Source of the DNA: Glandiceps talaboti
Taxonomy: Eukaryota; Hemichordata; Enteropneusta; Spengelidae
DNA length: 37,500 nucleotides
Direction of reading: 5' to 3'
NCBI RefSeq assembly: GCF_964340395.1
Contig: NC_135568.1
Location: forward strand, 7,535,579-7,573,078
Numbering within the stretch: the first letter of the stretch is position 1; each line of letters starts with the position of its first letter. Positions 33,301 through 37,500 of the stretch are shown in pieces. The notes under the pieces were generated by a model. It was not told the DNA's origin. It worked only from the letters and a program-made list of their open reading frames with translations, and ran no database searches. A program made the translations under genes and the position numbers.

Positions 33301-35960
33301 GTGTTAGTGGTTTAGAACTGATAGTAAGTAAGTCTGTTGAAATCAGAACACATGGAAATATCTTCTGTGACATTACAGTTATCTTCTCGCATTGTTAGAA
33401 CAGTTCATTGCATAGTGTTAAGTTGTTTGTATAATAAGTCACATCATCAGCTCATTTATAAGTTATATCGTGACGCTTCAGTATTATAATAAAATAGAAT
33501 ACCTGTTAAATATGTAGCAAAGATTACACCCTGGTCCCAAAAGTGTATGAATTCTGCCTGAACCCCTGTAAACAATTTTGAATAAGATAAATCTTTCATT
33601 CCTATGTACGTTGTATTTTTACTGCAAATGTTCATTGAAAGATGGTACAAGAAACCAAACTAGGTTCTCTGTTGTCTAGAATAACGACACTTAATGATGA
33701 TAAAAAAGAATATGGGTGTCGTGGGGGCGGAGGTGAGGTGGTAGTAGATACGTTGGTATGGTGGTGGTGGTGGTGGTGGTAGATACGTTGGTTTAATGAC
33801 AGTATAATAATACAAACATACAAGCATATGATTAATTTCACATTGTTGATTTTAAAGGAAATGAAAGTACCCACGTAGGTACATGTCAGAAACTTTATTT
33901 CAGCCCTATTCCCTGCAAGTTTTAGAAGTACATAATCAGATACAGTGGCGAAATACTTATATTTTCTTCTTTTCACTAAAACAGGTGGCTAAGTATATAT
34001 CAAGTTGTCAGGTATTGAGACCAGTGCTCTGTCAAAACCTATAAATTATTTGCTTTCAGTTTGACTAAGATGTTATCTTGCTGTGAGAAACAAATTACAG
34101 ATATCATTTCCTTCTCCGATATTTATCTCTGTTCAGCTGAAAAAATATGAGTGACCTAAGGGGCCTTGTCACAACTAGTCACAAAACCATGTCATGAATA
34201 TTTTTCAGCCGAATGAAGAAAAATATTTGACGTTGATATAATTATAGATGTGCAAGCTTGGGAAAAATAATGGCAATTTGGAACATTGTGACTCACTTTA
34301 GAACTGGCATAGACATACATTGTCATGACATAGATAAGCCAGAGTATAGATCCTATATTTTCTGTTTGAATGCTAACAACTTGGCTTGCGAGTGGTATAA
34401 TCATTATATTGCTTGTGGAATAAAATTTATTTCAGCATGATAGATGTTCTTCCCTGTTTTCTCAAATAATAAATTCAGATTTGGCACCCCCCCCCCCCCC
34501 TCCACCCATAGATTTTTTTGATAGCTGTGTGCATTTATGCCTGTGATTATAATACATAATATTGAGTTAGAAATTGGACGGTTTTGTTATTTTGGTTGGA
34601 TTTTACCCCTCATATGTACATAAGTATAATTTATTTGAAGAAAGGAAACATTCTGTACATGTTACCAAATATAAATAATGAATTGTTTAGTTAACGTTGC
34701 TTGTCACTTTGTGATACTCAATTTACAGTCCAGTTCATGTTACTGATTCACCAACTGTTTGATACAACCATGCAAAAAAAAAATATAAGAAAGTGCCTGC
34801 TCTACACTGAGATATCAAGAATGCAGTTTCTTGCTACATTTTGTCTAAATGAAAAAACCCATTTATATGTACTAGCACTAGACGCAGGCATCACTGTTGC
34901 CCCATCTGCATTTGATGTCTGCATCCCAGGTCAACATGGTAGCACGTCAGTTCATTTGATGTAGGCAAAATGTTGCAAGCTGCATTCACTCAATCTTGCT
35001 ATCTTACAGTGTAGCATTTGCAGTTTCTTATTGGTTTCTGTGTGGTTGTATCAAACAGAGCCACTGAACGGTAACTTGAAACACACTGTGAAACACAACA
35101 CACCTGGACCACTGGAACGTTAGTATAGAACGTGGACATTTATCCATCAAATCTAACTAAGTTTGTCTTTTTTTTCACAGACTGATGATAAACTTAGAAG
35201 ACATTTAGCAGATGCCATTGCTAGGTGTTGTATGTGGGGGAACAACAGAGTAGCATTCGGAGAACATGACGCAGTGGCACCTCTTGTCAAGTACCTCAAA
35301 TCCCCCAATAATGAAGTACACAGAGCCACTGCTAATGCACTTTTCCAACTGTCTAAAGACCCCAATAACTGTATTACGATGCATAATAATGGTGTTGTTA
35401 AGGTGAGTTTTAACACTGATCAATCAATCAATCAATCAATCAATTTGTTAATCAATTGATCAATCAATAGACTAATCAGTGAATCAATTGATCGATTGAT
35501 CAGTCAAGTCTGAGAGAATTGGCTACTTTTCTTTATCTTATACTTACGAAATCTGTTTATCAGAAATTGTTAGATGAACAAATTTGAGAATATCATTGTT
35601 ATGCTGACTGTTGGGAACCTGGTAAAGTATTTGAGGTAAAATTTACCAAAAATACAAGTGCCTCGGAGAGGGAATATATTCTATGATGTCATTTCATCTA
35701 ATTCAATAACTTTAATGGTACTGGTCATCTTTAACATAAACTTGAGTGACTGCACGTTTCAGGAATGTAAAATGCATTTTTTTGACTCTACCTTCATTCA
35801 CCTTCCTGTAGGATTTAATATTAATAATCCGTACTTTTGTTTGCAGCTATTGCTTGACATGGTTGGATCTGAAGATGAAGGTTTACAGGAAGCTGCTGCA
35901 GGATGCATTGGAAACATCAGGAGACTTGCATTAGCCAATGAGAAGGCTAAATATCAGTGA
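18132..35960 (+). CDS. ARMC4 (ODAD2): ARMC4 / outer dynein arm docking complex subunit 2 (whole spliced gene)
   Basis: This gene encodes the armadillo-repeat protein that helps anchor outer dynein arms to axonemal doublet microtubules in motile cilia and flagella; loss of the human orthologue causes primary ciliary dyskinesia (family knowledge). Seventeen coding exons were read by hand: 18132-18358, 18879-19054, 19806-20010, 20469-20712, 21418-21675, 22182-22342, 22711-22879, 23459-23605, 29067-29276, 30042-30278, 30894-31220, 31740-31921, 32143-32257, 32822-33010, 35181-35402, 35847-35960. An optional exon lies at 27054-27140. All introns are GT-AG and the frame stays open to TGA at 35958. 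The product is 1060 residues (1089 with the optional exon), against about 1044 in human. Residues 1-284 form a conserved N-terminal region, 285-460 a charged linker, and 481-1060 armadillo repeats. Hallmarks include [10 protein letters not shown] (244-253) and [17 protein letters not shown] (464-480). Similarity to the human protein was judged from memory but is continuous from end to end. The start is the first ATG after the splice acceptor at 18118. Confidence 0.96.
18722..18812 (-). repeat. tRNA-derived SINE-like segment in intron 2
   Basis: Read on the minus strand, this segment has the layout of a tRNA-like SINE head. A degenerate A-box (GGTACAAGGTTGG) near 18790 is followed about 40 bases later by GGGTTCAAGTGCC, close to a pol III B-box, near 18733. 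The B-box lacks the canonical final C spacing. No poly(A) tail or target-site duplication was seen, so this is probably an old, partial copy. The family is unknown. Confidence 0.42.
18879..19054 (+). CDS. ARMC4: ARMC4 exon 3
   Basis: Acceptor ctctgcag, donor gaag|gtaaga. It codes residues 76 (split) to 134 plus one base. The sequence includes [20 protein letters not shown] and matches the part of human ARMC4 that precedes the EANRDPIVKILG segment. This is the least conserved stretch of the N-terminal region. Confidence 0.93.
19176..19236. repeat. Inverted repeat in intron 3
   Basis: A perfect 13-bp inverted repeat has its left arm CTCTAGCATGAGA at 19176-19188 and its right arm TCTCATGCTAGAG at 19224-19236, separated by 35 bases. 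It could form a hairpin in the pre-mRNA or be the remnant of a small terminal-inverted-repeat element. The arms lie close to ggccctctag, a sequence resembling the ends of the MITE-like element in intron 15. Confidence 0.6.
19510..19680 (-). repeat. Dispersed element in intron 3, inverse relative of the intron 15 element
   Basis: On the minus strand this segment shares an identical 25-base core (19622-19646) with 32385-32409. It also shares a second block, GCATCAGTGGCATGTCAATT against GCATCAGTGGCAGGTCAAAT (near 19560 and 32450), in the same order. The blocks between are alignable but diverged. Two copies in opposite orientation within one gene point to an interspersed mobile family. I did not find clear terminal inverted repeats on this copy. 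Confidence 0.6.
19806..20010 (+). CDS. ARMC4: ARMC4 exon 4
   Basis: Acceptor tttgacag, donor gccaa|gtaagt. It codes residues 135 (split) to 202 plus two bases, starting [23 protein letters not shown] Glu/Lys-rich stretch ([15 protein letters not shown]) replaces a more neutral stretch of the human protein. The following [16 protein letters not shown] segment aligns with the human LKQLDLHLLNHSLKHIS segment without gaps. Confidence 0.95.
20469..20712 (+). CDS. ARMC4: ARMC4 exon 5
   Basis: Acceptor attgacag, donor aataag|gtaagg. It codes residues 203-284 and ends in phase 0. This is the most conserved part of the N-terminal region: [19 protein letters not shown] (222-240), [10 protein letters not shown] (244-253) and [14 protein letters not shown] (256-269). 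The fold of this region is not known to me; it is characteristic of the ARMC4 family and not part of the armadillo array. Confidence 0.97.
21418..21675 (+). CDS. ARMC4: ARMC4 exon 6 (start of charged linker)
   Basis: Acceptor ttttacag, donor caaaag|gtgaga; both ends are phase 0. It codes residues 285-370. The first half (residues 285-325, including [16 protein letters not shown]) aligns with human LVTFLREKSPKFSENM. The second half is low-complexity, rich in Asp, Glu and Lys, and probably disordered. Confidence 0.94.
22182..22342 (+). CDS. ARMC4: ARMC4 exon 7 (Lys-rich linker)
   Basis: Acceptor gattgacag, donor ataag|gttagt. It codes residues 371 to 423 plus two bases. Five consecutive lysines (373-377) could act as a basic nuclear-localisation-like patch or simply a charged linker. 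[10 protein letters not shown] matches the human EPSLNWKTTV segment, which anchors the alignment inside otherwise low-complexity sequence. A second basic run, [10 protein letters not shown], follows. Confidence 0.93.
22711..22879 (+). CDS. ARMC4: ARMC4 exon 8
   Basis: Acceptor catcacag with a second CAG immediately after it (22711-22713), so a tandem NAGNAG acceptor is present; donor ctcaaa|gtaaat. It codes residues 424-480. An acidic Ser/Glu run ([12 protein letters not shown]) precedes the near-invariant [17 protein letters not shown], which leads into the armadillo domain. Confidence 0.96.
23459..23605 (+). CDS. ARMC4: ARMC4 exon 9 (first armadillo repeat)
   Basis: Acceptor atcttacag, donor gcaag|gtagac; phase 0 at both ends. 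It codes residues 481-529. The runs [17 protein letters not shown] and [25 protein letters not shown] are almost the same as in human. The exon ends EEIKCK, one residue before the human-type continuation [11 protein letters not shown], which here is coded by the exon at 29067. Confidence 0.97.
24520..24602. repeat. Imperfect inverted repeat in intron 9
   Basis: Arms 24520-24547 and 24575-24602 pair at about 20 of 28 positions. The outer 9 bases (aagatatgt) and the inner 8 (gccctcac) are perfect and the middle is poor. The GCCCTC motif at the inner ends recalls the terminal repeats of the intron 15 element. It may be a decayed miniature transposon or a chance hairpin. Confidence 0.4.
24815..24840 (+). 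other. G-quadruplex motif in intron 9
   Basis: Three runs of five G and one run of three G are separated by single T bases on the sense strand. This satisfies the usual G3+N1-7 quadruplex pattern with the shortest possible loops, which favours a stable parallel quadruplex. Formation in DNA or pre-mRNA is inferred. Confidence 0.6.
26520..26860 (+). repeat. Degenerate tandem repeat, intron 9
   Basis: A motif close to catatttcaatgtgtatatg, followed by gtacataatt, recurs about six times at irregular spacing of roughly 30-90 bases (atttca at about 26589, 26645, 26696, 26730, 26821, 26850). The array is old and interrupted. The ORF running through it (26581-26841) is an effect of the repeat. Confidence 0.55.
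26885..26920 (+). repeat. Exact 18-bp tandem duplication
   Basis: The unit tactttccaggtgtacag occurs twice in direct succession (26885-26902 and 26903-26920). The identity shows that the duplication is recent. Both copies contain ccag|gtgtac, which looks like a splice junction but has no exon around it. Confidence 0.85.
27054..27140 (+). CDS. ARMC4: Candidate optional exon of ARMC4 (29 codons, in phase)
   Basis: A stretch of 87 nt is flanked by an acceptor (ttatcag, AG at 27052-27053) and a donor (ctccag|gtatct). It is open in exactly the phase 0 frame needed between exon 9 and the exon at 29067. It codes [19 protein letters not shown] followed by [10 protein letters not shown], an acidic, non-repetitive sequence with coding-like composition. 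I recall no counterpart in human ARMC4, where the flanking exons are joined directly (CK-IGSLK). Inclusion would place 29 residues inside the first helix of an armadillo repeat. It may be a cassette exon, a lineage-specific constitutive exon, or less likely a chance open stretch. Confidence 0.6.
27141..29066 (+). other. Intron 10 (1.9 kb): contents
   Basis: The stretch is AT-rich with several poly(A) and poly(T) runs. ORFs at 27257-27490 and 27966-28256 resemble nothing I know and lack coding character. I see no mobile element or tandem array here. Confidence 0.6.
29067..29276 (+). CDS. ARMC4: ARMC4 exon at 29067 (armadillo repeats)
   Basis: Acceptor cttcctag, donor aaactg|gtaggt; phase 0 at both ends. 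It codes residues 530-599. It opens [13 protein letters not shown] and contains [20 protein letters not shown] and [10 protein letters not shown], all near-identical to the human segment. The GG turn preceding each third helix is visible (DLGGL, QHGGI). Confidence 0.97.
30042..30278 (+). CDS. ARMC4: ARMC4 exon at 30042 (armadillo repeats)
   Basis: Acceptor atttttag, donor tctgag|gtgagt. It codes residues 600-678. The runs [32 protein letters not shown] and [18 protein letters not shown] are strongly conserved. The preceding intron (29277-30041) shows no recognisable element. Confidence 0.97.
30894..31220 (+). CDS. ARMC4: ARMC4 exon at 30894 (largest exon, armadillo repeats)
   Basis: Acceptor tctcccaacag, donor gaagag|gtgagg; 109 codons in phase 0, residues 679-787. 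It includes [47 protein letters not shown] and [14 protein letters not shown], matching about two and a half repeats of the human protein. The intron before it (30279-30893) includes a possible decayed SINE near 30560-30650 but nothing certain. Confidence 0.97.
31233..31480 (+). repeat. Degenerate tandem repeat directly after the donor at 31220
   Basis: Four copies of a unit beginning attaattatctagggtct start at 31233, 31297, 31375 and 31436, giving periods of 64, 78 and 61 bases. Each copy continues with a variable segment and a motif like caaggggattaaactctggt. The copies are diverged in both length and sequence. The array begins 12 bases inside the intron. Confidence 0.7.
31740..31921 (+). 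CDS. ARMC4: ARMC4 exon at 31740 (armadillo repeats)
   Basis: Acceptor tgtcttttag, donor atgac|gtaagt. It codes residues 788-847 plus two bases. The runs [30 protein letters not shown] and [19 protein letters not shown] follow the human protein closely. The ORF from 31743 continues a few bases past the donor only by chance. Confidence 0.97.
32143..32257 (+). CDS. ARMC4: ARMC4 exon at 32143 (armadillo repeat)
   Basis: Acceptor tttttctcag, donor gctaag|gtaaac. It codes residues 848 (split Thr) to 886: [17 protein letters not shown] and [14 protein letters not shown]. At 115 nt it is shorter than the display threshold of many ORF scans, but the phase and homology are unambiguous. It restores phase 0. 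Confidence 0.96.
32327..32479. mobile_element. MITE-like element in intron 15
   Basis: The segment is bounded by inverted ends TGCCCTCTAA (32327-32336) and TTAGAGGGCA (32470-32479), extended to 11 bp by an outer G/C pair. The inner bases beside the ends (caaatttt and caaatt) also agree in inverted orientation. The interior shares two blocks with the inverse copy in intron 3. No protein is encoded, as expected of a non-autonomous element. An immediate target-site duplication is not evident. The longer direct repeat TGAATTCAAC occurs on both sides, at about 32304 and 32519, and could mark a nested insertion. Confidence 0.6.
32822..33010 (+). CDS. ARMC4: ARMC4 exon at 32822 (armadillo repeats)
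   Basis: Acceptor gtttgacag, donor cctaca|gtaagt. It codes residues 887-949: [54 protein letters not shown] full-consensus donor-like GTAAGT lies inside the exon at 32870-32875, within the codons for Val-Ser. Part of this exon recurs as a broken copy in the next intron. Confidence 0.97.
33011..35180 (+). other. Intron 16 (2.2 kb): contents
   Basis: Besides the exon fragment (33303-33357), this intron holds a GGT run flanked by two copies of gtagatacgttggt (33744 and 33779), a weak hairpin at about 33259-33298 and a poly-C run at 34487-34501. ORFs at 34192-34440 and 34701-34964 show no recognisable homology. Nothing else was recognised. Confidence 0.6.
33303..33357 (+). pseudogene. Broken partial copy of the exon at 32822, in intron 16
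   Basis: These 55 bases repeat exon positions 32849-32899 almost exactly. There is one substitution near the start and a four-base insertion (agta) that turns gtaagtctg into gtaagtaagtctg. The insertion shifts the frame. The copy has no splice acceptor of its own and would not code. It lies about 450 bp downstream in the same orientation, so a local duplication is the simplest origin. Confidence 0.85.
35181..35402 (+). CDS. ARMC4: ARMC4 exon at 35181 (armadillo repeats)
   Basis: Acceptor ttttttcacag, donor gttaag|gtgagt; phase 0. It codes residues 950-1023, including [52 protein letters not shown] and [12 protein letters not shown]. These are among the most conserved armadillo repeats of the family. 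Confidence 0.97.
35418..35505. repeat. ATCA tetranucleotide repeat with self-complementary copies
   Basis: About six ATCA units are followed by degenerate units that switch between atcaattgat, atcgattgat and their complements. The stretch can pair with itself in several ways. It starts 15 bases downstream of the donor at 35402. Confidence 0.75.
35847..35960 (+). CDS. ARMC4: ARMC4 last coding exon
   Basis: Acceptor gtttgcag. It codes residues 1024-1060 and ends in TGA at 35958-35960. [19 protein letters not shown] and [18 protein letters not shown] match the human C-terminus to within one residue of the end, which shows the gene is complete. Confidence 0.97.
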   Translation, partial: LLLDMVGSEDEGLQEAAAGCIGNIRRLALANEKAKYQ

Positions 35961-36239
35961 TTGGACCAATAGAAAACCATGTTACAGCAAACCAATAAGA
36001 ACTCTTAAAACTATAACAGTTTAACCATGATGAAGATAATGTATGATGTCATGTACCATATACACCAATGGGATTGCATATTATAATATCTAATATTCAT
36101 ACCAGGCGCACTGCATTTGATTGGATGAAACCAAAAGTACTTGTATCTGTCTTCACCTGCAATCCCAAACAGTTTCATTTGAACTGAATCAACCTTTGAA
36201 CACCAAATTAAATTGTATTTTGTAAAAAGAATTTCATGA

Positions 36240-36245
36240 AATAAA
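36240..36245 (+). promoter_or_regulatory. Proximal poly(A) signal
   Basis: A canonical AATAAA lies 280 bases after the stop codon and is followed about 30 bases later by a T-rich stretch (ttttttttc), which fits a downstream element. Confidence 0.55.
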
Positions 36246-36497
36246 AGAGATATTTCAGTGTGTACAAAGCTAACATTTTTTTTCAACTTTCAGAACGCTC
36301 GTATTATTGTGAAATTTTCCTTGGACTTTTTTTTCCCTCTCTCAATCCTTTTTGGATCTGTTTCAGAAAATCGATACTGGTAAAAATATTTTAAGCTAAA
36401 TTGATTCGTAATTATTATCACGATGTCATTTTTCCAGGAATGACAAAATATTGTATTGTTATTTTGTATAATGTGTAAAAATATCCATACAGTGTAC

Positions 36498-36503
36498 AAT
36501 AAA
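36498..36503 (+). promoter_or_regulatory. Distal poly(A) signal
   Basis: A second canonical AATAAA is followed at once by gtgtttctttta, a good GU/U-rich downstream element. Use of either site is inferred. Confidence 0.6.
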
Positions 36504-36638
36504 GTGTTTCTTTTATATGGATGGCTGGCGTCATTGAGTGGTTGATCCAACAAGTGAAAACTTATACTTATTTTTGTCGGTTATTTGACAAGTGGTTTAT
36601 TTACCTAAATAAATGATTACAAAATAATGGTAACAAAA

Positions 36639-36973
<335 letters not shown>

Positions 36974-36984
36974 AGAGGGAGAGG

Positions 36985-37500
36985 TAAATGGGGAGTCAAG
37001 AAATAGCTTTCAGCTAATCTAGACTGACCCCTGACATTGTACATTGTGAATGATAACAATAAGAGGGTACAGTCATTGATAAGACTAAAATACATTTGAT
37101 GTACAGCCCATTTCATATTAGTGTTCACACACTTGATACAACAATACAGAAACCATTAAGAAACTGCATATGCTACACTTTTAAGAAACATTCCAAAACT
37201 ACTGAGCAGATTGGGTTGAAATTGAATATTGAGGCATCTTAAGTAGATGAAAAAGAAAATTTGGTCTAAAAACTTTAATTTTTCCCCAAAACTTACTCCC
37301 AGTGAATGGGGCTGACATTTGGTAGGGACGTTTCTGAGTGTGTTATTCTCCAGATATTGCTCAAAATATGTTGACCCTAGCAGTCATGACCACACCCTCA
37401 GTTACAGTCAAATGATGATTTATATTGCAAAGATGACAACAGGGGTGGATAAATCATATGTAGATAAACATTCCAAAAATGTATGCAATTATGCCTAGCA
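36985..37500. other. Downstream flank, no gene seen
   Basis: No ORF, splice signal pair or RNA gene was recognised. The segment from about 37180 to the end has an even, moderately GC composition. It may belong to an interspersed repeat cut by the window edge, but no boundary is visible. Confidence 0.5.

Larger units (their letters stand above)
35961..36520 (+). other. ARMC4 3' untranslated region (approximate end)
   Basis: The stretch follows the stop codon directly and contains no coding potential. Two AATAAA hexamers give two possible ends. The distal one is followed by a T-rich and GT-containing stretch, so a mature end near 36520 is reasonable. Confidence 0.6.

Overview
The window is eukaryotic, from an invertebrate animal. 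Its one well-supported gene is split into 17 coding exons with GT-AG introns, and the rest is AT-rich DNA crowded with microsatellites. The protein is very close to vertebrate ARMC4, so a deuterostome or lophotrochozoan is plausible; I cannot name a species.

Layout. Positions 1 to about 17,400 hold no gene I can support. This stretch contains long simple repeats (TCTG/TTTG/CCGT tetranucleotides, GTT/GGT/GAT trinucleotides, CACAA/CATAA pentanucleotides, TA, GT, CA and CT runs), a 31-bp minisatellite (4940-5145) and a long trinucleotide-based minisatellite (5760-6650) that produces large but artefactual ORFs on both strands. A CpG-rich stretch at about 17,460-17,900 looks like a promoter. It has a perfect NRF-1 consensus (17571-17582), two RFX half-sites, and a probable untranslated first exon ending at 17707.

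Positions 18132-35960 (+) encode ARMC4/ODAD2, an armadillo-repeat protein that docks outer dynein arms on motile cilia. I could place every coding exon; the conceptual protein is 1060 residues, or 1089 if an extra in-phase 87-nt exon (27054-27140) is included. The N-terminal half (residues 1-370) carries a conserved non-ARM region, followed by a charged Lys/Glu-rich linker (about 340-460) and then armadillo repeats to the C-terminus. Poly(A) signals follow at 36240 and 36498, and a roughly 320-bp (GA)n tract follows at 36641-36963.

The introns are CpG-poor and carry several unreported-looking structures: a TIR-bearing MITE-like element with a relative in inverse orientation in another intron, a tRNA-derived SINE-like segment, a broken copy of part of exon 16, a degenerate ~60-78-bp tandem repeat, a G-quadruplex motif, and a 38-bp duplication whose second copy lies directly upstream of the extra exon. 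The most interesting biological point is that extra exon, which would insert 29 residues inside an armadillo helix. I found no wholly new multi-gene system here.
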